From: Saccharomycopsis malanga
Taxonomy: Eukaryota; Ascomycota; Saccharomycetes; Ascoideales; Saccharomycopsidaceae
NCBI GenBank assembly: GCA_004014935.1
Contig: CP025326.1
Span: 744,001 to 808,000, forward strand
Length of the DNA: 64,000 bases
Reading direction: 5' to 3'
The notes beneath the pieces were generated by a model. It made no database searches. It had not been told where the DNA came from and worked only from the letters and a program-made list of their open reading frames with translations. Numbering within the stretch: the stretch's first letter is position 1; the number at the start of each line of letters is the position of its first letter. Of this stretch, positions 1 to 10,211 are shown in pieces. A program made the translations under genes and the position numbers.

Positions 1-219
1 TGCTCCCATTGCGCCTCCTACGCTGCCACCACCACTTCCAGCACTGCTGGACACACTTACTGTGCTTGTGCTGCTATTCTTACGCCGGTTTACATGACTT
101 GCTCCACTCAATGTTCCTCCTTGACAACTGTTTCTTCTATCATGTCTTCTAGGACTGCTGGACGCATGCTCGTTGATGCCCGACTCCCACGTATTGAAAA
201 ACTGCGATACCGTATCCAT
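1..219 (-). CDS. N-terminal part of an unrecognised protein, cut by left window edge
   Basis: An open frame on the minus strand runs off the left edge. The first ATG in frame is at 219-217, giving 73 codons that begin MDTVSQFFNTWESG and pass into a Ser/Gly/Thr-rich low-complexity stretch. The frame stays open upstream of this ATG to a stop at 346-348, and that upstream part also looks protein-like (ACFIAVDGRNKTFLTDLV), so an upstream exon joined by splicing is possible. The opposite strand is also open over 1-252, but its translation is Cys/Thr/Ser-rich and looks like a shadow. I do not recognise the protein. Confidence 0.4.
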   Translation of the reverse strand, partial: MDTVSQFFNTWESGINEHASSSPRRHDRRNSCQGGTLSGASHVNRRKNSSTSTVSVSSSAGSGGGSVGGAMGA

Positions 220-359
220 TTCCAATCGCCGTTGGCCCAAAACCCCTTCTGAATCGTCCACCAAATCTGTCAAAAATGTCTTATTCCTTCCGTCAACTGC
301 TATAAAGCAAGCCTTCCTCGATGAGTATGCAATCCCATGTGAAAATCACATGCAATAAG

Positions 360-611
360 CTTGATATTCTTTCCTAACTAACCAAACCCAGTGTCACTTC
401 CCTCTTTGGCTTTGGCTATTTCTATACTTGCTTTTACATATTGCAGGCTGTAGTCAACTTGATTTCAAAACAATATACCAAACATTCGATTATTTATTAG
501 TCTATTAACACTACATTCCCCACTCGACCCCGTGGCCCATTTGCGGTGGTTACGACCACTGGTATACCAAAATTTCCCAAATCTTTAGCTGGGCTCGATT
601 CGCCCGATCCA
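360..611. other. Intergenic, no gene seen
   Basis: This is the presumed upstream region of the left-edge gene. It is AT-rich with no open frame or repeat copy I can support. A TATA-like stretch lies near 470-480. Confidence 0.4.
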
Positions 612-790
612 TAATATTATTATATATTTCAAGCCCAGCAGTTTCGTATATAGGCACCATGTCTAAGGGGACTTGGTAAGGCTCAATGGGAAACCCAATA
701 ATTTCCATCATAATATTCTCACCCGTGTTCCTGTTAGGTCTTTTTGCTCTCCCAGAGCACGGTCCACTGAGCCAAATGGCCCAGTGGCCC
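612..790 (-). repeat. SINE-A copy, body-deleted subfamily
   Basis: Read on the minus strand it starts with the tRNA-like head (GGCTCAGTGG at about 769-778 on the plus strand as CCACTGAGCC), then jumps from CACGGGTGAGAATATTATG directly into the 3' body. The B box and the middle of the body are missing. It ends with the conserved element-end motif GGGCTTGAAATATATAATA and a short ATT tail. The same internal junction recurs at 18087-18316. A short plus-strand tail piece (GGGTCCAAATATAAG followed by ATT repeats) directly abuts it at 788-820. Confidence 0.8.
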
Positions 791-820
791 TGGGTCCAAA
801 TATAAGATTATTATTATTTG
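791..820 (+). repeat. SINE-A 3' tail fragment
   Basis: The sequence GGGTCCAAATATAAG plus (ATT)n matches the 3' terminus of SINE-A on the plus strand. Only the tail is present. Confidence 0.5.
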
Positions 821-957
821 CAATTGTAGTTGTCATATTTCTTGAAACTAAAATGTATTAATTAGGACTAGCTAGAATTGTGCTGTATTTGTAGTTTTTT
901 AATATAACAAGTAGTTGAAAGAAAATGTGATTTCACAAGTATGACTGTAAACCAAGT

Positions 958-1430
958 GGCCCCAAAAAATGATACTTTTTCGCTGTCAAATAATTTACAA
1001 AAAAGCAAACCTCAAAAAAAAGTACATACGATAAAACTCAACATTGCATGGAGTATAGAAATTTAATTTTTGTAAGGTTTGGCTTGCAGAAAGACTGTGG
1101 AATATGACTTGTAAGAATCAAGTTTTTGTCAAGATTGGCAATTTTCCATTATTTGTTCGCAAAACTGAATTATTTCTAATGAAAATAGTATTTTAATATT
1201 GCAAAACAAAAAAATGTTACTGTATGCTTTTTTTACCCAAAACAGCCTGGATAGCACTGATTCAATTCAATAAAATGTGACGATAATTCCAAAACGTCAA
1301 CAACGCGAATCGAGTCCCAAAACCCAAAGTGAGGAGCGCCAGACTTATTTTCTGCACTATTTTGCGTGGCGCATGCCTGAACCAACTTGGCCACTTGGCA
1401 ATAGTAAGGCATTGTTTATAGGCATGCCAA
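958..1430 (-). repeat. Repeat-B copy 1 (partial)
   Basis: It matches the right-hand half of Repeat-B. The AATGATACTTT block near 968 is followed by the ATTCAATTCAATAAAA block, then GCGAATCGAGTCCCAAAACC (B-box-like on the minus strand). Next come the TTTTCTGCACTATT motif and CCAACTTGGCCACTTGGCAA (A-box-like on the minus strand). The left part seen in copies at 26637 and 30840 is absent. Confidence 0.8.
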
Positions 1431-1437
1431 ACAATAT

Positions 1438-1544
1438 GTTATATTTCAAGCCTAGTAAATATTAGGGACTTGTTAAAACCCAATAATGTCCTATTAAGTT
1501 TTTTCTCTTCTTTGAGAGCACTAACCATTGAGCCATACTAACAA
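1438..1544 (-). repeat. SINE-A copy, strongly deleted
   Basis: On the minus strand a head (GGCTCAATGGTTAGTGC, then CTCTCAAAGAAGAG) is joined to the 3' body (ACAAGTCCC ... TACTAGGCTTGAAATATAAC). It sits directly beside Repeat-B copy 1. The A and B families are neighbours at several other places in the window. Confidence 0.7.
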
Positions 1545-1727
1545 GCGGCTTTTCAAAAATGATGATAATCTTATAGCTTATTATACCAGCCCAATAATTA
1601 CAACTACAGTTATCGAAAGTATGATGACAAATCTCGTACTCTTTCTCAATATACTAAACTCTGGTATTTTCCTCATATTTCTAAAAGTCCTCTATTAAAT
1701 AAAGAGAACAAGACCTATCAGTCTCAA

Positions 1728-1825
1728 AGGTTGAGTCGATAATGATCATAATTGTGTTTCTGTCCCTTTAGAGAGCGTCCATATACGAAACTGATATTCC
1801 CTGAGCTCCAAATAAAAGATTTTGT
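1728..1825 (+). repeat. Degenerate SINE-A 3' half
   Basis: The order of blocks TTGAGTCGATAATGATCATAA, CCCTTTAGAGAGCG, TATACGAAACTGATAT and GAGCTCCAAATAAAAGAT follows the SINE-A body with many substitutions. It looks like an old copy without head. Confidence 0.55.
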
Positions 1826-2077
1826 GATTATTGAAGAATATAGTCGATATATACCAATGTATTGCTGCTGCAATGATGATAAATTATAAATTTTAGGGTT
1901 AGTTTTGCCCTATAAGATTGTATAGACTTTGTCAACGAGCATCAAAAATGGAGTTTTATATATTCATTAACAAAGTCTAATAAATTTGTAAGAGAATACG
2001 TAGATAAGTTAGGATATGGTGAACTAAACAGTACAAAAGCTCCTTATAAAACATGTGATGCTAAAAATATAAAGATG

Positions 2078-2078
2078 C

Positions 2079-2142
<64 letters not shown>
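2078..2142. repeat. (AAT)n microsatellite
   Basis: About 21 uninterrupted AAT/ATA units. On paper it encodes poly-isoleucine, which is not a gene. It could be the expanded tail of a lost SINE-A copy, because every family tail here is ATT-rich, but no body is recognisable next to it. Confidence 0.95.
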
Positions 2143-2554
2143 CTCACCCTTTAGTCAATCAAATTATAGAGCCACAAGGCATGATGGCTCGTTCATTTGC
2201 TACAAACTATATGGACAAACAGCAAAAGGCATCAACTGGACGATTTTTTCTGTTTGTTAATTCCCAGTCAGTCCAAAGAGAAATCAGGGGCCATTTTGCT
2301 TCTTCTAAACTCAACAATTAGCTGAGTGAATGTTAAGGTATTTTTTTTACATTGTAGCCTTTTTTCATCCCAGAATTTTTTCAATTCTTCTTTGTATTTG
2401 GGTTCCTTTGATACATTGGGAAAACTTCACGTTATCTCTTTAATAATATCTTTTTCCTAAATTTCAATGTTTTTCATTGCATTTTCTTGTGGTACTTTTT
2501 GCTTACTAAATGTGTCATTCTTCGTTTGTATACTGTTTTAAATTATTTAATAAG

Positions 2555-2652
2555 TATTTAGTATTTAGTATTTAGTATTTAGTATTTAGTATTTAGTATT
2601 TAGTATTTAGTATTTAGTATTTAGTATTTAGTATTTAGTATTTAGTATTTAG
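2555..2652. repeat. Perfect heptamer array, TATTTAG x14
   Basis: Fourteen exact tandem copies of TATTTAG (98 bp) with no spacer. It lies in a gene-free stretch, and 2143-2554 and 2653-3060 hold no supportable gene. No CRISPR-like structure is present. Confidence 0.97.
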
Positions 2653-3573
2653 TTGTAATATTAAGATTAGTTTGTATTGAATGGATAATGGGTAATCAAA
2701 GTTCCTGACGACTCTTTAGACTCATAATACAACAAACAAAAGGAGGTGGCTGTGTTGTACACTGACTAATAAGTCCAGCCAATAAGAAATAGTAAAAAGA
2801 ATTGGGATTCCAACTGTAGATGGAAACATAGAATAAGAGATCTACTGTATTTAGTCAATCTTAGAACGATAGACGTTTGCTACCAATGATACAAACAATG
2901 GTCATTATGGATATTGAATAAACTAATTAACATGTAAAAATATGTCTGTAGATTTGTGACAATAAGAACAAAAGTTACGACAATTACTTTTCAAAATGAG
3001 AACAAAAAATGAGTGATTTGGTATCCTTGTTTGGCCAACCAATTCTTAGACCTTTATAGCTGCCAACTAGGCCTATGCATGCATGCATGTAGGCATCATG
3101 TAAGCACCGTGCATGCATATGCATGTAAGCACCATGCACTCCCTTCAAAACTTGAAAAAATCCCCAATTTTACCAAGGGGGGTTAATCAGGCGATTTCGA
3201 AGATTTTTGCCATTTTTCAACAAAACCACGTGACAGGGCATGTGCTGTCTTGCATGAACATGTATCTCCACTGCAAACTGAATACTTGTCTATGCACTCT
3301 TGCATTTTGATATTTTCACTTTATAATAAACATTATACAGCAAAATTATGAGGCAATGCGAAAAAATAGCAGCTCTATCATAATCTTTATAACCCGTTTA
3401 GTGCCCATTTGGTAATACTACCAGAAGCTCTGGCTCCTGTTCCCATTTTACAGCAATTACACAGGTATTAGAAGCACCCCCGGTAGAGCATGTTTTAGAG
3501 TGCCTGAAATGGCCATATTCCAAGGCGGCTGATTAGATTTTTCCCCTCTTGTCTATATATTTATGTAGCTAGA

Positions 3574-3926
3574 CCCTTACATAGCCGTTAAAACGGGATA
3601 TGTAAGGCAAAGCATTTTCCCACTAGATTTCCGTTGCAAATGTGCCACCCTTATTATACAAGAATAAACATAAATGTTGAGCCAAGAATTACCAAGAAGA
3701 AGCTTCTCAGATTATTTAGCAGTTAATATCTATCCGTTAGAAATGAAAAATGGCACGCGATGTATCTGCAAAGACATGCATGACGACGTACAGTAAGTAA
3801 GCGGTATGCAAGAAGTACGAGCTGGCCTGCTCTCTATCTCCCATGACATTGTATGGTAAATACATAATAATATACTACATTACGTTACGTTACGTTACAT
3901 TTACCGTTATAACGGTTATGTAAGGG
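3574..3926. repeat. Segment bounded by inverted repeats, MITE-like
   Basis: The left end begins CCCTTACATA, G, CCGTTAAAACGG (3574-3596). The right end is CCGTTATAACGG followed by TTATGTAAGGG (3904-3926), which is its reverse complement apart from two or three bases. Each end also extends into a near-complete palindrome of about 34 bp. The 350 bp between have no coding capacity. I see no convincing target duplication outside, so a non-autonomous DNA element is a possibility only. Confidence 0.45.
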
Positions 3927-4014
3927 TTTGCATTTGCATGCATAGAAGTACAGGGGCTCGTAACTATACATCATATACCATTATTCCGGTTCTAATGCAT
4001 GCAGGAATCAGGCG

Positions 4015-4136
4015 CAACGTACAGCTGCATACATATATGCACAAATTGTGCATTACATCGCATATTTCTGTGCACATCACACCATCAATGCATTCTCTTG
4101 CGTTATACCAAATCAGTGGGTAAAACTGGCCCTTGC
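4015..4136. repeat. Repeat-C copy, degenerate
   Basis: The order of blocks TGCATT, ATCGCAT, CTGTGC, CACACCAT, GTTAT, GGGTAAAACTGG and CCCTTG recurs with substitutions at 25533-25625. Related phrases ending in CCGGACAT occur at about 4360 and 25640. The class is unknown. The surroundings (3060-4300) are unusually rich in GCATGC and ATGCAT palindromes. Confidence 0.4.
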
Positions 4137-4399
4137 ATTTCGCAACTTTTTGGGCCATTGATCAAATTAACTACTCTATATACCCTCAACAACCGGGACA
4201 TGAGCAAAGCCCAAGTTAGCCGGCCGCCATTTTGGTATATACATATTTTATGCATAAAGTCACATGCTAATTTGTAGAAATGGGAACAAGTACTACCACA
4301 GTAAATCGTAGTCACTATCCAATACCTGTCAAATAGCAACAAAATATGCACCTCAACACCCGGACATAAAAAGTGGACCTCCTTACACCACATCAGCCT

Positions 4400-5450
4400 C
4401 ATGTAGGTTGATATGACATTTTAACCCATAGCTTTTAATTGACAATAATGTTAAGCTGAATGAGACGTTCACGTAGATCTCGTTCAAATTCCTGTAGGAC
4501 GCCATTATTGCAAAAAATCAAGCTTTTGAAGAAAACCGGGTCAGAGGATTTATAAAATATGTGAATGAGGGCAGGTTCAGACAACGAGAATTTGGTCCTA
4601 TGATGTTCGCTGAGCCTCCTTTCATTGGACCATCAACTTTTAACACCAGTTAAGGTTTTAAGTTGATTGCTATTAGCGTTTAAACCCATTTTTTTGCTTA
4701 CGAGACCAAGGGTACCCCCTATGATTTTAAATCGAGTTTTCGTCTTTTGCACGTGACTGTTTAGTTGTCTATATTGGAAGGGCTTGGGGTGGTTATTTGG
4801 CTTTAAAAGACGAAATTTGGCCATGCTAGAGGTATTTTAAAATGTTTTTTCTCAGCTGTAGTAATAGCTAGTTGTCTCTATTACACTTTGTAACATTTTT
4901 GAGCTTCTTGGTTGGTTGAGCACCTATTTTATTATTTGGTTTTCAACTCATGACAGGTTGCCAAAGACTATTGAGCTCAAGAAACTTTACAATATGTATT
5001 TTTGATAGGTCAGCAATTGCTTTTAATTGATTAGGGAACATGAAGTTCTCTTTTAAACTTGTAAGGTCACATTATTGTGTGACAAATACAAAGGGCTCTT
5101 ATGAAAGCGGTTTTTATCAGGTTTCCATAAGAAGTGCATGAGGGACTTGAATAAATAACTAGCCAAACGTTGTAAATGTATGTTGACAATCAGGCTATTG
5201 ATAAGGATTAGTAAGATGGTTGATTATAAAGTAAATGGCGCGCTTTCCTATGATACCTTAGGGAATACATTACAATTTTCCTACGTGTGGATATCAGAAT
5301 GGTTTATTGTTACTGTTAGGCCCTGAGTTTCCCTGTTTATTGGCAGGTCTCGAGTTGGAATATGTGAATAAATTTATAGGATTTCTATTGATATCTAAAA
5401 ATTTCTACAGATGTCTAATATTTATTGCTAGACATCTACAAACTCTGATG
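4400..5450. other. Gene-free stretch
   Basis: I see no gene, tRNA or clear repeat here. The open frames at 4633-4824 and 5307-5540 have no protein-like features, and the latter runs into SINE-A. Confidence 0.5.
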
Positions 5451-5801
5451 CCACTGGGCCATTTGGCTCAGTTGTCAGTGCTCTTGGAGAAGAGAAGAGA
5501 AAACCTAACAGGAACCCGCAAAAGAGAAAAGGCCTGGTAGGATATTTCAGTGAATAATACTCTCGAACAGGCTCACGGGTTCGATTCCCATCAAGGCACT
5601 TTTACTCGCTGTTTTTTACTGTGTTGAACAGGCATGTGCAACTGTCTGAGACAATACCTTGACCAATAGTCCTTACTATCCATTTGAGTGACAAGTTATG
5701 GAGTTGATTGGCTTTTCTACATTGTGTTTTACCAAGTTTAGACATAGCGCGTATATACGAAACTGATATGTACTGGGCTCGAGATATATGATATTTATTA
5801 A
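5451..5801 (+). repeat. SINE-A copy, long-head subfamily
   Basis: The head CCACTGGGCCATTTGGCTCA (A-box-like) is followed by a second A-box-like module (GGCCTGGTAGGATA). Next comes a clean B box GGTTCGATTCC at about 5578-5588. The body follows: ACTTTTACTCGCTG, GTGCAACTGTCTGAGAC, TAGACATAGCGCGTATATAC, GTACTGGGCTCGAGATATAT and a short AT tail. It is one of the best long-head copies. Confidence 0.88.
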
Positions 5802-6794
5802 ATACTAGCATTGTAAAATTAGGCAGCATTTTCCAAATAAGTGGGCGTATAAGTTGGATGAATTGTCTGTGAAAAAAGCATCCTGTTCATTGCTTATTGG
5901 TAAGATGTTCCAATACGAGCCATATTTTCAATAGATTGGTGTGTAATCACACCTCTGATTTAAAATTGAAGAGTAATCACACTTGTTTCTAATTCAAAAT
6001 TAAAGAGTAATCACACTTGTTTCTGATTTAAAATCAAAGAGGGTCAAAACTACGAGTTTAGAAGTAGGATATTTAAAAATAAACAGTGTCAATAAATATG
6101 GTTTCTATGATGAGCAATAACTACTGTAAAAATTAAGGTTCTCCAACCATTTGACACATATTTATTTCCTTGGGAATATGTACGAAGAATATTCATTTAC
6201 GAAAGATTTACCTAATTCCTGGTTGACGATGTGAGCAAGCAACACGCCCAACTTTTGTATATTTGATTATATGTTTTTTATGGGCCCATTAGTTGGAATG
6301 TGCGAGTCCAGGAAACGTAATAATTTTTCCGTTTTAGGCTACAGTGGGGCTGGCGCCATTGGCAGCTTTTGTCTTTCATTTACTTGTTTATGAATCTGAT
6401 GGACTCTTGCTGGCTGGTATATCTACACAAGCAGTGATTTATAGTGTGCAATTTGTATGTTGTTTAGGGGGCGTAACGTTGAAAGGAGTTAGTTTGAAAA
6501 TTTTGACTGGTTTAAATTTGCACGGCCTCCTTTTTTCAATTTTTTTTGAGATAGTATCATCGAGTTATCATTTTGTTTTTTCAATATTGCAATCGGTTGT
6601 TACAAAGCGGTTTTGATTGCAATCTGTTTGGTGGGATTTGGTTTAGAGCTATTAAAAGTGGCGGGATACAAGATTGCAGGCTTCGGAAGCATTGCAATTA
6701 ATGGAACTGGTTTGCGGAACAGCACGCCAGATTGTTTGCAGTATATATACACTAATATTTGAATAAACTATCACAAATATAGACAAGTGCCACC
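5802..6794. other. Intergenic, upstream of TRP/FLC-like gene
   Basis: Three imperfect tandem units around GAGTAATCACACTTGTTTCT lie at about 5938-6040. An open frame at 6344-6616 begins at GTG and has no recognisable domain. A TATA-like stretch (TATATATACAC) at about 6739-6749 lies about 50 bp before the next start codon. Confidence 0.5.
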
Positions 6795-9701
6795 ATGTTG
6801 TGCCAGATAGGGCGATTTTTTGTTTATTTGGTATGGCTCTGGGCTATACCCACACGGGGTGCTTTGATGAAGACATACAACTGTCCAGGGGTGGACGACA
6901 GCCTATTAATAGACGTTCCAGTTGTGGAGGCGTTCTACGACCAGGGCAGGACCAACTTGATATACTACGCGGTGCACGCCGAGCTCCGGGGCGACCAGAA
7001 TATTACAGATCTTGACGAGCACACCAACAAGTACACGACGCTCCATGTGCAGACGGAATACATGAATGGCAGCCAGGTGAGTCAGTATTTCCGGCTCTGT
7101 AACCATTTGGTGGGCTCCAGCGGTGTGATCAACGGGTCGGTCACGCCAGACTTTGGTAGATTGAATGTGGCCGACACTACGGAAAACAACTGTCCAATGA
7201 TAAACAGTAACAAGTACGACATTATATACATACAAGATCTAGGAGGATTGCAAACGCTCACGTCGTTTGAGATTCGGTTTTCGGTTCTTTTGAACGATGA
7301 AAAGTCCACATTGGCCGCATGTGCCACGTCCTACATTGCACCAGAGTTTTCATCGACAGTGCCCACGTCGATCAATCTGATCATCGGTCTGGTGTTCCTC
7401 ACAGTGGTGGTGGTCAACATCTTTGGCCAGTTGTTCAGCCCTTTCCACGAGAGCAGCAAAAACTACTTTTTGCATCTTGTCTCAGCCATCTGCAACGAGG
7501 CTTATCTACGGCATCTCAGTCCTTCGGTCTCGGACTTGCTACACTATTTGCAGTTTGCCTTTTTCAACAGCGGCTTGAACTTGTCGTATCCGGCCTTCTA
7601 CCAGCCCTTGATGTCCTACATCAACTGGTGTGGCTTGGTGACCTACGACTTGATCAACAAGGACATGAGCTCCAAGTCCATATCCAGCCATCATTTGTAC
7701 ACCAACTACTACAACGACGGGCTCAGCAGCATCACTGTTTTCACCGGCGAGCAGTTGAGAACCTACGGCTGGCGAAACATGATGTTTTGGTCGCTTATTG
7801 TTCTCGCTGCAGTGTGGGCTGTTGAGGAGTTGATCATAGCAGGCTGCTGGTTGAGTTCCCGGCGAAACTCGCTGGGAAACAAGGATTTCTCCCGCGACTT
7901 TTGGAAAAAAAACTTGTCTGTTCTAACGGGCAATTTCCTCTTGGTGTATTACTCGCTATTTGCATTGCCCTTCTTGGTCTTGTCCTTGTACCAGTTTTAC
8001 GCCTATGCCAGCCTATCAGAAGCGTGTCCTGCTGCCTCCATCGTGGGGCTTGTGCTTGTCTTGCTCTGGGCTGCCTGTCTCGCCGCATTTGTACTGAAAT
8101 ACGTGTTCAATCTCCATGTGGTGCTGAAGCTCATGCTTCCCAAATACGCCGCCAACTTGGACTCCTCCAAGAAACTCTACACCTCCGTCAACGTCATCAA
8201 CATCTTTGGCTATATCTACTACCAGTACAAACCCAGCAAACTCATCTTCATTGTCTACGACTACTGTCTCTTGGTGTTCAAGGCCATCATCATCGCCTGT
8301 GTGCAGAGCTCGGGTCTTGCCCAGGTGATCCTCTTGATCTGCTCCGAATTGGCCTATTTGATCATGCTCCTCACCTTCAAGCCCTTCTACGTCGATGCCG
8401 ACAAAAACTCCAACCATTCGATCATCTCCGTAGCCAAGATCCTTGTAGTCTTTCTCAACATTCCATACATCAGCAACTTGGCCTTTTCCGAACGCACCAG
8501 GTCCTACGTCGCCTATGTCCAGCTCTGTATACATGCTCTTTTGATATGTATCATTTTCTCCAGAACCATTGCCACCTTGCTTGATATTCTCATGTCTCGC
8601 TATCGTTTCGACCCCACAGAAATCCCCAGACTCCCTATGCAAACAGGCAACGAGTTGCTGTCAACCAGGGCCTCAGTGGACTTGGAGAAACTGTTGTTGC
8701 TTGACAATCTCCCTAAATCCGGCCCTGGCCGCTCCAAAGGCTCCAAAGGCTCCAAAGGCTCCAAAGGCTCCAAAGGCTCCAAAGGCTCCGACAGCTTGCT
8801 AGATGGCTCCTTGGACACCTCTGCGTTCTACAGACAACCGCAAACCCCATTGGTCAGCGAACAGGTCCAAAGCCCCTCTGCAATATACAATAAATCCAAA
8901 AACAGCGACTCGCTATGGACTGAAAACTCCATGCTTTTCGACAACTTTGAGCTGAGCAGAAACGAATCTTGCGATTTGCTTCTATCTCCCACCGCCTATA
9001 GCAGAAAGAAAAACGTAGACTACTCTGTCAGAGAGGCCGATTTGTACAGAGGGCTCATTTCGGAGCCAGAATCCGAAATCCAGCAAATCTGGAACAAGAG
9101 AAACGGTAACTTGAACTCTGTCAATCCCATGGTTTCCGACGGCGTGGAAATCTCTGCTAATAATGAAACTAACAGCTCTTTCATTGGTAACGTGTCAAAA
9201 TTAATAAAAAAATTTGCTGCTCTCAAAAAACCTGCCTACCAACCCGAATCTTCTGGTTTCCTGGTAAGCAGACCTAAACAAATTGTGGTAAAGAGCCTAG
9301 ATCAGGTGCAGCATATGCCAATTCCAGACCACGACCCTGATGAAGACCAGGCCGACTCAAATAGTATTCAAAATATAACAGCCTACAGAGACTCTATCGA
9401 CCTTGGGTTCAACAAAACATTCCGCATAAGCAGAGAAGGATCACTCATCACCAAACTGGTTCGCGATCCTTTCACCTTATCTGTGACCGACAGCGTCGAT
9501 TCCACCCTGTATGCTGTTGATTCAGAAACCCCTGGAAGCAATGGAACTACCATAGCCCAGAAAAATAAAGAAAATTGCCACGACACTATACACGAGGTTC
9601 CAGAAGAAACGTTGAATGATCATGAATCTGCGCGCAATGCGCTCCTAGACTTGGACTCCTTGGAAAGACAAAGTACTGCTTATTATTCGTTGAAGGAATA
9701 G
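6795..9701 (+). CDS. TRP/FLC-family (ML-like domain) polytopic membrane protein
   Basis: 968 aa. An N-terminal hydrophobic signal (residues 1-22) precedes a luminal or extracellular ML-like domain (about 25-185) with paired cysteines and N-glycosylation sites. About nine membrane segments follow from about 193 to 590. These include the conserved block with SSKKLYTSVNVINIFGYIYY and SELAYLIMLLTFKPF. A long hydrophilic tail (600-968) carries a (GSK)n run near residues 646-664. The family includes yeast Flc1-3 (flavin carriers), the uncharacterised YOR365C, and fission yeast Pkd2/Trp channels. The tail makes it longer than Flc1-3, so the exact orthologue is uncertain and I give no symbol. The start is the first ATG, in a good CACC context after a TATA-like motif. 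Confidence 0.85.
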   Translation: MLCQIGRFFVYLVWLWAIPTRGALMKTYNCPGVDDSLLIDVPVVEAFYDQGRTNLIYYAVHAELRGDQNITDLDEHTNKYTTLHVQTEYMNGSQVSQYFRLCNHLVGSSGVINGSVTPDFGRLNVADTTENNCPMINSNKYDIIYIQDLGGLQTLTSFEIRFSVLLNDEKSTLAACATSYIAPEFSSTVPTSINLIIGLVFLTVVVVNIFGQLFSPFHESSKNYFLHLVSAICNEAYLRHLSPSVSDLLHYLQFAFFNSGLNLSYPAFYQPLMSYINWCGLVTYDLINKDMSSKSISSHHLYTNYYNDGLSSITVFTGEQLRTYGWRNMMFWSLIVLAAVWAVEELIIAGCWLSSRRNSLGNKDFSRDFWKKNLSVLTGNFLLVYYSLFALPFLVLSLYQFYAYASLSEACPAASIVGLVLVLLWAACLAAFVLKYVFNLHVVLKLMLPKYAANLDSSKKLYTSVNVINIFGYIYYQYKPSKLIFIVYDYCLLVFKAIIIACVQSSGLAQVILLICSELAYLIMLLTFKPFYVDADKNSNHSIISVAKILVVFLNIPYISNLAFSERTRSYVAYVQLCIHALLICIIFSRTIATLLDILMSRYRFDPTEIPRLPMQTGNELLSTRASVDLEKLLLLDNLPKSGPGRSKGSKGSKGSKGSKGSKGSDSLLDGSLDTSAFYRQPQTPLVSEQVQSPSAIYNKSKNSDSLWTENSMLFDNFELSRNESCDLLLSPTAYSRKKNVDYSVREADLYRGLISEPESEIQQIWNKRNGNLNSVNPMVSDGVEISANNETNSSFIGNVSKLIKKFAALKKPAYQPESSGFLVSRPKQIVVKSLDQVQHMPIPDHDPDEDQADSNSIQNITAYRDSIDLGFNKTFRISREGSLITKLVRDPFTLSVTDSVDSTLYAVDSETPGSNGTTIAQKNKENCHDTIHEVPEETLNDHESARNALLDLDSLERQSTAYYSLKE
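8732..8790 (+). repeat. Coding 9-bp tandem repeat (GSK)n
   Basis: About six units of GGCTCCAAA inside the membrane-protein gene encode a Gly-Ser-Lys run in the cytosolic tail. The DNA units are almost identical, so the number of units probably varies between strains. Confidence 0.9.
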
Positions 9702-10211
9702 GTCTGTTGTCATAATTTCAATGTCATGTTTTGACATTTAGGTTTGACAGTTTACAATTAGCTTTGATATTTTACATTTTCATGTTTACATTTTCATGTT
9801 AGGTTTTAACATTTTATAGTTTCAATGATGTTATGTTTTTTTATGTAAAAGCGTGTTATGTAATGAATTTGCTAGATTACAGTATAAAATGTAGTAAAAG
9901 TCCATGAACAACCCAATAATAAACAACTATTCATACTATTCATACTATTCATGGTATGAGCCCTGGCGCGATCACGTGACACTCGCATGAAAAACTTGGA
10001 TGGCGCGAAAAAAATATTAACATACATTAGAATGTTTATAAAGGTGGTCTGGTCAAGGTGATACAATTGTAAATTTGGATATAGGAGGCCAGCTAGCAGA
10101 TGGGTAGCGGTTTGAGTTGGTAAATTTAGCGGTTTCAACAGGGATTAACATAATTGGCTATAAATATTGCTTAGCAGTGTTAGAAAAAGAGTTGATATTT
10201 AAGCGCCGGGC

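Noticed and set aside
2075-2260. Open frame of poly-isoleucine
   Set aside because: Translation of the AAT microsatellite.
2555-2652. CRISPR array
   Set aside because: Direct tandem heptamer without spacers, in a eukaryote.
3999-4402. Overlapping small frames on both strands
   Set aside because: No conserved motif, no bias, lies in Repeat-C and GCATGC-rich noncoding DNA.
5307-5540. 77-codon frame
   Set aside because: Starts in noncoding DNA and ends inside a SINE-A head.
6344-6616. 90-codon hydrophobic frame upstream of the TRP/FLC-like gene
   Set aside because: Begins at GTG, has no domain, sits in promoter DNA; kept only as a note.
8016-8642. 208-codon antisense frame within the TRP/FLC-like gene
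   Set aside because: Shadow; the sense frame has family motifs.
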